Source: Macrolepiota albuminosa
Lineage: Eukaryota > Basidiomycota > Agaricomycetes > Agaricales > Agaricaceae
DNA length: 64,000 bases
Direction of reading: 5' to 3'
NCBI GenBank assembly: GCA_027475525.1
Contig: JAMWFC010000058.1
Span: forward strand, 639,659 to 703,658
Below, piece by piece: positions 12,552 to 24,476 of the stretch; the stretch's first letter is position 1, and each line of letters begins with the position of its first letter. Both the position numbers and the translations under genes were made by a program. The notes under the pieces were generated by a model. It worked only from the letters and a program-made list of their open reading frames with translations. It made no database searches and was not told where the DNA came from.

Positions 12552-14245
12552 TCAATACTGACGACAACAAGCGTTCTCTATTGGGTCGCATGCTTGATCC
12601 GATGGACAGAGAACCAGACACGATGTTCCACCCTTGCATTATGCATTCAATTTCATGAGCAGTGGTGGAAGAAAAAAAAACCAAGTTACCTGCTGCTGTT
12701 CCTGTGTACCTTCATATTCCGGCTGGATTGTGCTCGAATGTATGCCGTGATGATGGAGTGCCTTACGAATCTTGACCGCAATTGGCATGAAGTCGTGATT
12801 TCGCGATGTGAGGACATGAACCGAGGCAATAACTTTTGATTCGGAGAGTTGCCAAACGTGTAGCTCGTGCACTGATAGCACACCATCAACTTCCAGAATA
12901 GAGTCGCGGACACCATCAAGGGAAATCGTGGGCGGCACGCCTTGAAGTAAGATGAACGACGCACTCCGGACTTACTGGACGTGAGGCACCACACAACGAC
13001 GTCAAGAGCAAAATTGGTAGCACGTACCTAGGGGCAAAGCACTAGAGAAGATGATGACAGTGATGACAAGACTGATAACGGGATCGAAATAGTATTTGAA
13101 ACTCCATTGTGTGAGCCAAATGACGAGGCCAGTTGAGATGACCCCAACATTACCGAGCGCATCACCTATGACATGTAAAACGAGAGCGCGCATGTTCATG
13201 GAGCCGTGAGAATGGCCGTGAGAATGACCGTGATCATCGTGTCCTGTTTTCGAGTTTTGTTGCAGTAGCGGTGTACGCTCTGACAAATTTGTACCAGAAA
13301 GCAAGCCTTCGTGAGTAAAATCCAAAGAACCCGAACTAGGGGAAATGTCGCCGTCAATAGAATTGCCTGGTAAAGAGGCGCTGTGGCGACGTGTCGGAGA
13401 ACGAGCAAGTGCAATTTCTTGAGCTTCTTGGACTAGAGCGGCACGTGTGGCAACAGGATGACCATACAGAGAGGTAAATTCGGTTTGTGTCGGGGATTGT
13501 AAACCGCTTTCTTGAAGTAAAGACTCTTCAGAGGAGGGACCGGCAATGGACTCTGGCCCTGATGGTTGAGTCTTACTGTGGGTATGAGTGTGGGAATGAG
13601 CATGTTCTGTCCAAGACGGTGAGTTTGAAAATGGCAAGCAAGATGACCAGTACCTTGGAATAAGAACAAGCCTAGGATATTGGATGCCAAGCCGAAGGAA
13701 CCGACAATAACGACGAGTTTAGGATTAGATATTTCTGGTGTCTGTCAGCAAATTTGATCCGAAACGCCCCCGAGTAACATGCCTGGTTTACTGAAGAATC
13801 TTTCGACTGCCTCAAGGAATATCGAAAAACAAAGTGCAAGAAGGAAGACGCCATTAATAAGAGCAGCTAGAATTTCGGCCCTGTGCCATCCGTAGGAATA
13901 GCGTGAGTTGACAGAGGAGTTGGCGGTGAGCTGATATGATGTAAGCGCAAGAGGGGAAGAGGGGACGAATTGTGAGCACCTTGATGGCATAAAGAGCAAC
14001 GACGAGACTCATGACATCGCTTGAAAATGTGTTAGGGGACTAGAAGACGAGAGGAAAAGTAGACTGACTTAAGCATATGGAAACTATCTGCAACGAGCGC
14101 TAAAGAACCCACGGCGTAGCCTGTGGGGCATGAGAAGATATCTGCAGACGGAGAGGCCGGACACACCGACGACAAGCTCAATGAAGAGAAAAATAACATC
14201 GATGACCAAGAGGAGAATGATGCGTGCAGAACGCGACAACGCCAT
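12552..14245 (-). CDS. Vacuolar-type zinc/cobalt transporter (CDF family)
   Basis: Cation diffusion facilitator that exchanges Zn2+ for protons, like yeast Zrc1/Cot1 at the vacuole. TM1 is RIILLLVIDVIFLFIELVVG. TM2 carries the zinc-binding HxxxD motif SFHMLND, formed across an intron, and TM5 carries the second, HVIGDALGN. A His-rich cytosolic loop (HAHSHTHTHS and HGHSHGHSHG) lies between TM4 and TM5. The C-terminal cytosolic domain (VHELHVWQLSESKVIASVHV) is present, and a last exon gives a Cys-rich tail SCLVLCPSDQACD ending at the stop 12552-12554. The start at 14245 puts TM1 right at the N-terminus. At least five introns. All key motifs are intact. Confidence 0.92.
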
Positions 14246-17200
14246 TGCATGGAAGCAGAAAGTTATTGCCAATCTCTTTGACCAGAGATACGCGGAGTTT
14301 AAATGTCACGTGGTTTGACGCGTCGTGTTCCAACGCATACCCTAAATTCTGAAAACCACAATTCAAAAGTCGACAGATTCTCTAGGTCAGACCATTTAAT
14401 AACTTGGGAAAAAAGATTGATACGAATGGGGAGTTCATCATACACATATGTGTCCTTCTCAGAGATATTACTGACTTCCAAGAATTCATTCTTATTCTCT
14501 GCATTTGAATCAATCATTTCAATGTACTGGGAACTAAATACAATGGATTCTCAGATGCTGAATTAAAGGGCCGCTTGGCAATATTCAAACATTTGGCGTG
14601 TCCGAGTCCGAGTCGAATGAATTGTAAATGCTCCGCAGCTGCAAAAGCAGACGGGTACGTGTTCCGCTTTGATAACTCGTCGTAGTTTCATGGAACCCAC
14701 CGATTAGATTCCAGGAAAAGGGCGAGCAAGTTGGAATAGATGACATTGTCTTGTGGTTGTATGACTTTGTAAGTCGAGTTTGTTGTCCCGGATACCCACT
14801 CATTTGGGACAGAACGATTTGCTTTTTTTTGTTGGTGCGAAGAGTCACCTGGAACTTCGAGTGATTTTCGGGGGATTTTGCCGCTCCGGTAAGAGTGTGG
14901 CGATCCCAAACTCAGCTCAGACCAGAGCCAAAACCATCCAGATTACAGGTACTTGGGCCAGCAGACGACCTTACGTAGTAAATGTACCTGTGGAAGGGGT
15001 GTGCAAGGTCAGAAAGTGTATCTCTGGTTTCGAGGAGAAGCAGTCATTCTTGACTAAAATGATAATCGCGGACATTGTCTGGGCCGAGGGGCTGTTCAAA
15101 ATTGACGGAAAAGGGGATTATAGCATCAATCCCTCTTGAGTATCGGCACATAATATGGCAGCGCCGAATGATGAACATCCGGAGGAATTCACGATTTATC
15201 ATCGGGGATTGTAATCCCGACGAAGTGATTGAAGTGAAGCTTGGATTCGCGAAGCGAGTTCTAAGCAGGACATTGTCATACTCGTTACATATCCGTCAGA
15301 ACTTTAGCATAGCGGCCATGCAATCATCGACATCATCGACCTCAAAGAATTCTTCGTAATCAGAGTCATGTCCATATCATGTTCGCTGAAGTGGGCCTCG
15401 ACCGTATCGTCTGATTGCTCTTGCAACAAGGTCTGTAAGAAGTCAACTAGCTTCATACGAAACTCCGTCACTGTGGCATCGCACGCCAGCATGAACAGGC
15501 AAGCTACTGTCCCCGCGATGACTCTCCTCATCGGTCAAGATTGGCCTTGAAGGACTAGAAATTCAGCTGAGTTCGACTTGAAGAGTGTGGTGACATGGAA
15601 AAATAGCAAAATGGGTTCCAAGTGTACGATAGTGATGACTGTTTCATCCCTTTCTCCAGTGGTCTGAGGGCACAAACGCATATGGTGGTTCAACTTGTTG
15701 TATTTCGAAGACTTGCGCCTCGTGTAGTTAAACTGAAGCGCTAGGCAGGTAGCCGGAAGAGCTTTTTTGGAGATAACAACATCCCTTGGAGCGTAAGATA
15801 GATGGGAAAGTCCACCTAGAGAATCAGGAAGATTTATGTTTTCATACTGACTCCAACCCACATCATAATCGATTTTCTGCCCAGAAGCTTTCGGGGTATA
15901 ATGAACGATACCACCTTTGATTGTCTCATTTCCACCTGCATAGCGTATACCAGAACTGGCACCCATCATGTAAAAAATCTCGAAAGACGGATGGACGTGT
16001 GATCGGCCAGACGTATACACATTTATCAGTGACAGACAGCACCCTCGATATTGTACTCATCTTTGTCCGCCGTACCAGAACACGGCTAGTTGAATCCTAA
16101 CGCTGAAAAAGGAGGGAGAAGCATCGATGTCAAACTTTGAGGGGTCCATGGAGAGGAACAACATTAATCTTTTCTTTTGTCTGATCTTCATCAGCGTCTG
16201 TTCAAGGAAAGAGAAGAGATTTTGACTCTTCAAGTATGCTATGCCACACAGGATATCCAATTCCGCCGGTCATCGAATGCGAGTACAACAAAGGATATTC
16301 TCTGCCTTGCGCGAAGTTGGTCAGTTGCTTAGAGCGGTTGATTTGTCCTTTCGACCTTTTCCTGTGGACGACGTTGCTGTGGCGAACAAATCGCAACAGA
16401 TGTAGCACGTGGTACACATTCTGTATCTTTCTGGACTTGTGGGCTTCTCAGCTTCGCGGGCCTGCTTAACGACTTGATCAAAGAATTTTTCTCGCAGTTG
16501 TTCTTGAGCAGGAGAGACAGTGTCCATGCGTCATAATAAAGTGGAATCTTTCTGATAGAGAGATTGTAGCGAAGAAGATTCCAAATAAGCCTCCAGTTTG
16601 TTGTCAATATCACGAAGATTCATTTCCGTACATCGAAACACGGAGCAACCAGTGACACTTCAACGTGCAACCTGCGTGATTTTGCCACCCTTGAAGAAGC
16701 TGATGTCATTCCTGTCTGTAAGGGAAAGAAACCCTGACAAGTGTTGATGATCAGTCAGGCCGGAGCAAAACACAGCTCACCTTTGTACATAAAAGGTATC
16801 GGGTATTCACGAAGACAACAAGTGAGTCTTTCACCGTTTCCTGGACAACTCTTGATTCCCCTGTCCCTGATGATGGGAGAAGTTTGCACAAACAATAATT
16901 GGACCTCTGGTACATCATCCATGACATAGAACATGATTATCTGTCTGAGGTTTTGTGGGCCTTCCCACAAAACTTATGGCTCCAAAAATGTTCTGATGCT
17001 GAACAAAAAAAGAAGTCTCGCTTTTTTTTCAAGTGCACACTATATCAGCCCGTATTGGGCCTTTTGATGGATGACTTGAAGGTGTGGAAGCCTTGTTGAG
17101 ATCTACATCGGAGAACCAAGGTCAAAAGCCGGGAGAGATTAATGTTGCAAAGCGGAATGAACTGGACTCGTTCTTTCCAGTTGCCTGATTGAGCGCTCGT

Positions 17201-17304
17201 CCCTGCATAGTCCAAGACAGGCGTCCATGAAGCCGCAATTGCCAGGCCCTTGATGGCGATTGTGACTGTCACATTCTCATCACACTTCATCCCCTTACCA
17301 GTCA
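14246..17304. other. Gene-poor stretch with possible coding remnant
   Basis: About 3 kb without a gene I can support. On the minus strand between 15537 and 16623 there are protein-like pieces, MNLRDIDNKLEAYLES then an in-frame TGA, then MDTVSPAQEQLREKFFDQ and later SHVHPSFEIFYMMGAS. They do not join into one open frame with evident splice sites. A short minus-strand ORF at 15531 begins MRRVIAGTVACLFML, signal-peptide-like, but has no other support. This may be a decayed or badly resolved gene. No transposase or reverse transcriptase motif is visible. Confidence 0.4.
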
Positions 17305-18076
17305 GAATGGAACGTGCCGACCTCGAAACTTATCAGGTTCAGCTCTCCCAGGTTGAGACTGCCCTCGCCCTTGATCCAGACAACGCTGAGCTTAAGTCTC
17401 TCGCCAACGAACTCAACGAGCTCATCCAACTCACCAAGGCTGCCCTTGCCCAGACCGAGGCAGCATCATCCTCCAAATCAGATCGCAAGACCACTTCTTC
17501 AACTCCTACACAGTCCTGGACCGCTGGCGACGAGTGCCTCGCCAAGTACTCTGTCGACGGTTCTTGGTATCCCGCCCGTATAACTTTCATTGGAGGCTCC
17601 GCCGAGAACCGCGTCTACAGCATTGTTTTCAAGGGCTACAACACTACTGAGCTCATCAAGGCTGCAGAAATTAAGCCCCTTCCTCCCAACTATGTCAATG
17701 TCAATCCACTGGCATCCAACAAGCGTAAATTGACCAAGCAGGAGGAGGAGGAGCGGGAGAAAAAGAAGAAGAAAAACGAGAAGAAGCTCGAGATTAAGGC
17801 GCAAAAAGCGAAAGAGCAGACTCAGAAGCAGGCGACATGGCAGAAATTTGCCAAAAAGTCAGAAAAGAAAGGAGTGCATATTGCAGGGATCTCTGGAACC
17901 AGTATCTTCAAAACGCCAGATAATCCATTGGGAAGAGGTACGTGTTGTCTCGACCTCATCCACGCTACCAATATGACAATTAACCCATAGTGGGTGTTAC
18001 CGGGAGTGGAAAAGGCATGACAGAAGTGGTCTTACCAGGTAAACATAAATTTCTCGCGAGAGATGACGATGCATGA
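17305..18076 (+). CDS. SPF30: Splicing factor 30 (SMN-related Tudor protein)
   Basis: Homologue of SMNDC1/SPF30, a spliceosome assembly factor that binds symmetric dimethyl-arginine on Sm proteins. Exon 1 (17305-17937) encodes an N-terminal helix (LETYQVQLSQVETALALD). A Tudor domain follows at about residues 75-135 (GDECLAKYSVDGSWYPARI ... NRVYSIVFKGYNTTE). A Lys/Glu-rich helix (about 155-200) and the family signature SIFKTPDNPLGR come next. Exon 2 (17991-18076) gives VGVTGSGKGMTE and ends at 18076. The single clear intron is 17938-17990. The size, about 240 residues, and domain order match the family. Confidence 0.93.
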
Positions 18077-18766
18077 CAGACAGATATGGTAAGTCTTATT
18101 TCTTTACAATATATCTTTGCTAATGAGGTATTGATAGCGTCGTGGAGCAATTGTATTTCTAAGACAAGGGTTTGGTGTCGCACTGCAACAAAGCACAATC
18201 GTTCCAAGTTGATGGACTGGCACCATGTGATGTTTCATTTTTTCTCTCTATCGATAACATAGCCTCATTTTCTCGTTACCCTGTTCTCCACACCTTGTCA
18301 GACACATCACCAGCACACCTCTGTGCGCCGAGTGCATTACAATATATGAAGGGACCCGTCGTTCATGCTTCACAGTCGCTAAGTACCACCCATGCATCTA
18401 ACCATGCATCGCAAGCTAATGGCGATTTGACTGCCTACTGCTTCAAGGCAAAGACAAAATTCCATATAAGCTTTCTTCCAAGGTTTAGCTCATGTGGTGC
18501 GCGCGCCTCGGTCACCCTCTTCGCATATGCAGTCCTTCACCACTGAATAACTAGATAACCCGTACGCTGTAAAGCGCCCCATTTGTAAGTAATCTGAGCG
18601 CAAATGAGGGATTGTCCTTTTTGTCAGGACTCGCTAGTATCCAAATTCCTGTTGTAGTCAGAGATCTAGGTAACAATGGTAACCAATAACTACTTTGTTT
18701 GCACATGTATCACTACACTTGCCAACTTTTTTCCTCGCAACCTGAGGTTGAACTCGAAAATCAGCA
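18077..18766. other. Intergenic region between SPF30 and eIF3h
   Basis: About 690 bp. A 124-codon open frame at 18172-18546 has no recognisable domain or typical composition and I do not call it a gene. The last 150 bp presumably hold the eIF3h promoter. Confidence 0.5.
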
Positions 18767-20113
18767 ATGGCTACTTCTATGGCTGCGGCCCTTGCGGCCT
18801 CCCTTCCTGCACCTGCGGCTACGCCAGTACCTGCCACGCCGACTTATGAGGCCATTCCAGCATCCATGTCAAAAGTGATAGACATTGAAGCAGAGATACC
18901 AATAACTAGCGTGCAACTGGACGGGATGGTGAGCCCTGGTGGTCTGTTAATGAACGTGAAATGAATTTGTGTCGTGCTTAGGTGGTCACCAAAATCTTGA
19001 AACACACTGTAGAATCGCTGTCAGCGACAGCGCATGGACTGTTGTTGGGTCTTGACCTCGACGGCACCTTGGAAGTGTCAAATTCATTTCCATTGCCGAA
19101 TCATGGAAGTGAGGAAGACGAAAGGTCATCAAAGTCAGTGGGTAAGTAGAATCAATGGGGAAATTTTCAATGGGGTTCATGTTCACGCGCAATTAATATG
19201 ATTTCAGCACGTTATCAGGCAGCCATGTTGCGTTCATTAAAGGAGGTACAGTCGGACGACGGCGTAGTCGGATTCTATCAGGCAACGACACTCGGGGCCT
19301 TTTTTAATCAGACTTTGGTGGATACGCAGGCGATTCATCAGGAGAAATTACGGCATGGGGGCATCGTGATTGTTCATGGCAAGTGGAACCTGCTGTGAGC
19401 TATTCTTAACTGCTGATGAGGGTGTGTTTGTCCAGACCTCTCGCAAACGACACGAGGTAATGCGTCTCTCCGCGCGTTCCGCCTGACGTCTGGGTTTTTG
19501 AACGCATACAAAAAATCCAATTTTAGTTCGGCAAGGTATGGGTGTACTACAAAACCAAGAAATAAAAATGACATAGATTGTGAATTGCAGCCTAATCGAC
19601 CATTCTCTGACATTCTCATCGATCCTGGAGGAGGTGCCTCTGAAAATACGGACGAACCCGCTGTTGAGCTCGTTCTTGGACACGATTGGACAACCAGACG
19701 AGACGATTCAAGAAATGGGGGGAGCGACAGGAACGGGTTCGGCACTGCCGCCGTCGTTCGGGACGCTGGACTTTGGGACGGCGGGGATGACAAAGGACCT
19801 GGAGCAGATTGTGGAGGCAATAGACAGTTACCGGACGGAGGAGGGCAATCTTGCATACCTGTCACGGCAGATTGCACGTGAGCGGGCAAAGGCTGAGACA
19901 TACATTGCAAAACGGAAGGAAGAGAATGCAGCGCGCGTGGGACAAGGCTTGGCACCGCTGCCAGAGGAGGACGTTGGACGGCTGTTCAAGATACCTGCAG
20001 AGCCGAGTCGACTGGAGAGCATGCTGTTGCTGGGACAGATTGACGGATATGGGAAGAGTCTGGAGAGGAGTGCAAGCAGCGGGCTGGTGAAGATGTACGC
20101 GGCGAGAGTTTGA
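18767..20113 (+). CDS. EIF3H: Translation initiation factor 3 subunit H
   Basis: MPN-domain subunit of eIF3, which loads mRNA on the 40S ribosome. An Ala/Pro-rich leader precedes ITSVQLDGM, joined over an intron to VVTKILKHTVESLSATAHG, the start of the MPN fold. GLLLGLDLDGTLEVSNSFPL, RSLKEVQSDDGVVGFYQAT and GAFFNQTLVDTQ then follow. The metal-binding JAMM residues are not seen, as expected for an inactive eIF3h. The last exon (about 19591-20113) is helical and ends in SGLVKMYAARV. Four or five short introns. Placement and length, about 370 residues, are normal. Confidence 0.92.
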
Positions 20114-20187
20114 AAGGCACGTGCCACACTAGCTCCATCTGTAACATATGGAATGTTATCACAACAAGTGTCAACACCACCCTAGAA

Positions 20188-20341
20188 AAAAAAGTGACTG
20201 CCCGCATTTGGTTTTGTTTTGTGCTCTTCCTGGCTCCCACCCTCACTGACTCCCTCTTTCCTTCAAAAAAGTGACTGCCCGCATTTGGTTTTGTTTTGTG
20301 CTCTTCCTGGCTCCCACCCTCACTGACTCCCTCTTTCCTTC
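20188..20341. repeat. 77-bp tandem duplication 2 (upstream of RlpA-like gene)
   Basis: 20188-20264 is repeated perfectly as 20265-20341, ending 11 bp before the start codon of the next gene. It affects only the presumed 5' leader. Confidence 0.95.
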
Positions 20342-20352
20342 TGTCGCTCGTT

Positions 20353-21431
20353 ATGCTCTCTCGTCTTCCTGTCCTTCTTCTCTGTCTCGCTGCTTCTGTG
20401 GCTGCCCTCTCGGTGCACCACATGCATCGTGGTGTCGCACACCGTGCCCTAGCCCATCGTGCAGTACAGCCCACTCTCCACAGACGCGCAGATGGAAGGC
20501 GCTGCAAGGCCCGCGCGTCCTCGATAGCCTCGTCCTTGTCTTCTATACACAAGACGGCTGCTGTCCATGCGGTATCGACATCTACAGTCATCACACAGCC
20601 GTCGACCACTCCCACGGCAGAGCCCTCCTCTAAAGTAGAGCCCACCACCACCAAGGTAGAGTCCACCACCCACAAAGTAGAGTCCACCACCCCCAAGGCA
20701 GAGCCTACTACTCCCAAGGTAGAGCCTACCACATCCAAGGCCGAGCCCACAACTCCCAAGGCTGAGCCTACCACATCCAAGGCCGAACCTCCAACTCCCA
20801 ACGTACAGCCTACCACGCCCAAGGCTGAGCCCACCACCACAAAGGCTGAACCCACCACCACAAAGGCTGAACCTACTACCACCAAGGCCGCCCCTACCCA
20901 GGCTCCTGCCCCCACCCAGGCCCCCGCCAATACCCCTAGCTTCCTGGTCGGTACCCAGACTGGCCAAGGCACCTTCTACTCCAGTTCGTTGTCTTATATT
21001 CTTCCAGAGGGCCGTTGTTAACCATTCGATCTAGCCGGTCTTGGTGCATGTGGAATCGTCAACAATGATTCTGACCACATTGCCGCCGTCTCCCATCTTC
21101 TTTTTGACGCCTTCCCGTATGTGTTCCCTTCCTCTTTGAGTCTCCGCATATCTCATATGTGGTTAGTGGCTACAATGGTGTTAACCCCAACACCAATCCC
21201 TTGTGTGGAAAGCAAGTTTCTGTGTCCTGTAAGTTATAGTTATCTTCATCTGATATCTGACACTCAATCATGTACCTTCTAGATAACGGCAAATCTGTCA
21301 CTGTTACTCTGACTGATCGTTGCGAGGCTTGTGCCCTCACTGATCTCGACTTTTCCCCCTCTGCCTTTGATATTCTTTCCGACCCTAGTGTCGGACGCCT
21401 TAATGGTATTACTTGGGATTGGCTGAACTAG
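20353..21431 (+). CDS. Secreted RlpA-like double-psi beta-barrel protein
   Basis: Secreted small protein of the expansin/barwin-like fold common in mushrooms. A signal peptide (SRLPVLLLCLAASVAAL) is followed by a His-rich propeptide-like stretch ending in Arg-Arg. A long Thr/Pro heptad linker, probably O-glycosylated, leads to a C-terminal barrel: GTFY, then GACGIVNNDSDHIAAVS, NPLCGKQVSVSYNGKSVTVT and LTDRCEACALTDLDFSPSAF. The DRC..C and D.D.S signatures of the fold are intact and it ends at 21431. About three introns in the barrel part. The biochemical activity of these proteins is unknown; they lack the catalytic Asp set of GH45. A decayed copy lies at 24.5 kb. Confidence 0.85.
20632..20889 (+). 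repeat. Coding 21-bp minisatellite (EPTTTKA heptads)
   Basis: About twelve imperfect units of 7 residues (forms such as EPTTTKA, ESTTPKA, EPTTSKA) encoded by 21-nt repeats. The last three units are almost identical at the DNA level, which suggests recent unit expansion. Such arrays change length easily between strains. It forms the linker between signal region and barrel. Confidence 0.9.
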
Positions 21432-22943
21432 AAGTCTTGCCAATCATATATAATCGTGATACTTGATAAACGATTCATTATGCTTGATGCGTTTTCTTTC
21501 CGGGAAAGAACTGGAATGGATCGTTCAATTGCTTTGTTACTTATTTTTATAACGCTGTGACCAGCTGGTTCTTGTCGATTTGTATACCCAGTCTCTCTCG
21601 CTCTAGCCCATGTATGCAGGAACTAAGATTTACTCTTGGCCTAGACACAGATAATATATATATCATCAATCAACCTGTCGTGGAGCAAACTTACTGCGGT
21701 CGGCTGTACGAAATGTTCCATTCATGCCGCAATCATTCATCCCAAGACGTTGACATCCTGTCTGATAGAACTTTTTCTTGTCGTAAAGTTATATGTATTC
21801 CTATTCCATTACATGACAACTGCAAGATTGACAGCAGTTTGTATTATTATAACCCAGTGACGGCATCTCTTGCTGATAACAGAGTGGCCGCCGAATCAGA
21901 TATGAAACATCGTCATAATCATAGCACCTATCAGGATCTTACTCTCTGCGTGTTCCTGGGAATTGTCCTCGGCCTCGAATGCTTAATCGTAGAAGAAGTA
22001 AGCAAGTTTAGGTCGAAGGGCCATAATAGGCTATTAGCCAACGCTTTGGTAATAATGGAATGTTGTGACACACCGTTGGAGACACTGAGATTAAAGTACC
22101 GATGATTATCCTAAGGATGTACTTAATTCCGTGGCGAATGGGGTCAGGAAGGTTAAGAATGAAATTTATTTCTCGCTAACCTTTTTTTCTAGCTCCATTC
22201 TATTGACGCGGTGTCCTAAAAACTTTCAGGCATCTCGATTTGTATCTCATCTAATACATAGTATTATAGCATATGCTGTGTGGGTGCACGGAGCACTGTG
22301 GCAATGGGTCGGCAGGTGGAGTCTGTACAAGCCTTCTGTATGTGCTCCTCGGTGGTCATCTTGGCAGAATCACGGTATATCTATATCGCTGTGCGAGCTA
22401 TTTTTTCGAGCGCCGAAAGCAGTTTTACGGCACTTTGAAGCTATCGTTAGAGAGGGATGCCGGCCAAGCCGTCGGGTGGAGCTCCAACAGCACCTTGATT
22501 TGTCGGAAGGAAATACATCCATTCTCTGAGCTTTTCACTTCATCCATGTTCGGAAAACCATATTTAAGCTATGTGTATGTTGTAGATATCCAGATCTTGC
22601 ATACTTCATGCTAATCAATATCAACGAGCTCAGGTCACAAAACCTCGCTCTGAATTGCACCGTCGCATTTTCTATGCCTCAACGACTGAATTTTATGTAT
22701 CTCATATATAGAGAGTAAGAATCTTCTTTGTATATAACATGCCCATCCCAATTTTTTAGTCGTGGATGGAGTTGTAAGGAACAGATTTCATATCGTGACA
22801 CATGACAGCACAGGAAGTGTAGTAGGTACAATCAATGCCTCAGTCTTTGGGAAAAGAACTCTTTAGTTAACCTGTAGTACGAAGTACAATCAATGCTACA
22901 GGTAATGAATAAGCGGTAGGTAAGCGAAATAGAAGTAAGCAAC
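21432..22943. other. Region downstream of RlpA-like gene, partly duplicated
   Basis: No gene I can support. An open frame of 182 codons (21557-22105) has no recognisable domain. Parts of it are shared with 25340-25560, where they are not open, for example GTGGCCGCCRAATCA near 21889 and 25409 and AAGTTTAG.TCG.AGGGCC near 22006 and 25528. So this part belongs to a duplicated block. 22100-22940 has no counterpart there. A 19-bp string CCTCAGTCTTTGGGAAAAG occurs near 22836 and again near 22950. Confidence 0.5.
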
Positions 22944-23540
22944 GTACCCTCAGTCTTTGGGAAAAGCACTGAGGGACTTCCTAATCCGGACCACTACTAT
23001 ATGCCACCAGTCCAGTGGTGGCTTGCAGAACTGTATAGCACGATCGTCAACGATCGTGCCCATAAGTGTGGTGAGTAAGGAATAATGACAAAGTGGAAAT
23101 TGAAGTTAAGAGACCGGGAAGTAACCGACGCGCGCCACCGCCACGACCAGAGGCTGAGAGTCTATTATTACAGGAAGCACTGATTCTCGAACGAAAATGA
23201 GGCAGATGATAAAACCCACGCGATGTACCTTTGCGCCACCGTTCGGACATGCTCGAGGAGATTAGTAGATATCGACGAGCGATAAGTTGAGTACCGAATA
23301 CAAGCCTGGCATATTGAACGGTCAACTTATCACTGATCGTATGAGTGCCAGCTTTGGTTGTGTCTTCCTGATAAAGTACGAAACGAAACAGTGACGCCAT
23401 TGGGACTGCTCCTACTCTTAGAACTTAGTACCTATCACAGTATAGTGAGTATCACTTCGGTACAGTATCAGTAATGTATTCAAGTAAGTAGTCTGCGTAG
23501 AACTCACCCTCAGTCCGATAATAATGACTGAGGGATACGT
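22944..23540. repeat. Segment bounded by short inverted repeats
   Basis: ACGTACCCTCAGTC at about 22942 and GACTGAGGGATACGT at about 23525 are inverted copies differing by one inserted base. The first is also part of a hairpin CCCTCAGT...ACTGAGGG and the last of a perfect 9-bp hairpin CCCTCAGTC...GACTGAGGG. They bracket the IPI1 fragment. They could be ends of a small non-autonomous DNA element, but no clear target-site duplication is visible. Confidence 0.3.
23065..23395 (-). pseudogene. Fragment of a second IPI1 copy (C-terminal part)
   Basis: The minus strand reads LTVQYARLVFGTQ, then GCAAAG|GTACATCG and, after a candidate intron, QRLSASGRGGGARRLL. The main IPI1 gene has TIEFVARLVLVHS, GCAAAG|GTACAGGA and QSLSGRLVQAIFLRQ at the matching places (25740-26000). 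The nucleotide match is also clear between 23340-23385 and 25975-26020 (GCTTTGGTTGTGTCTTCCTGATAAAGT versus ACTTTGATGGTGTCTTGATAGAGT). Only the 3' end of the gene is present, without an upstream part, so it cannot encode IPI1. It sits downstream of the intact RlpA-like gene, mirroring the pseudo-RlpA/IPI1 order of the other copy. Confidence 0.6.
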
Positions 23541-24476
23541 ACGAGTAGGAAGGGGTATATATACATATTGCAAGATATTGGAGCCATTGTCCCTATGCGC
23601 TTTGTCCAGAATGTGATTGTGTGAAGGGTGTGGATGTGAGTGGATCGAGGCCGATGGTGTTGTCATTGTGGGCGTACGATTGTTGGATCGCGATCGTCAG
23701 TGGGCGCTTTTGGCGCTAACACCTACTACCTGAACAGCCGATAAGGCTACTTGTAAGCCATTCGGATGCTCATCAAGGTCTGCTCCCAAATGCAGTTAAG
23801 ACAGCAAGATATGGGCCTATCAAGGAGGTGCGGGATTTGAAACCTGAGCGCTGATGGACACTATTGAGCTTCTGATGGACATTAAAAAGATTTATTCGAT
23901 GTCATCTGAACGCATCAAAGATACATGCAGATCTCTATTGGATAACACAAATATATATACAACATCCTGTGTGATAGTCACGGTAAAACTATACTCTCTG
24001 TATATGAAAGACTTGCTAAAAGCGGACGAGCGCTAAAGAATGCCATACCATGCATGAACCTCTAAAGTATAGGGAGAACATCATTTCTTGGACCAATGAG
24101 GAGGATCATTGGGGAATGCCCCACAGTTTCTTGAGAGGAACTGTTATCGTAAGGAATAAACAGGTGCGCCACACTACTATACAATGATATATGGTTGAAA
24201 TATATAATAAAAGGGACAAAGATAAAAATCCTCGTCAACTGCCATTCTCACGGAGTCAATTGCCTAATCAAGCTTGAAAAATTGGGTGAGAGACTAGATT
24301 GTACTCTACTTTTGGTGCCTATGAGACCCGGAAAAATTCCGTAGAACATATCTGAATGGAGACTGTAAAAGCACAAGAAGGAAGTATAAAAAGAAATAGC
24401 GAAAATTCAGGCTAGTTGTAGGTTTGCTGATTCTTACCCTCGGTCCTTTATAATATTGTCCCATCTCTCCACCGTT
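23541..24476. other. Intergenic, nothing recognised
   Basis: About 940 bp, AT-rich in its second half. Only short open frames occur and no motif, RNA gene or element is recognised. Confidence 0.5.

Noticed and set aside
18172..18546. 124-codon plus frame downstream of SPF30
   Set aside because: No domain, no codon or composition support, no splice context; chance ORF in an intergenic region.
19986..20972. 328-codon minus-strand open frame rich in Gly, Val and Ser, and a 172-codon Gly-rich frame beside it
   Set aside because: Both are antisense shadows of the 21-bp coding repeats in the RlpA-like gene; the repeat keeps all frames open.
21557..22105. 182-codon plus frame
   Set aside because: Its sequence is partly shared with 25340-25560, where the frame is not open, and it has no recognisable domain; it is more likely duplicated non-coding DNA.
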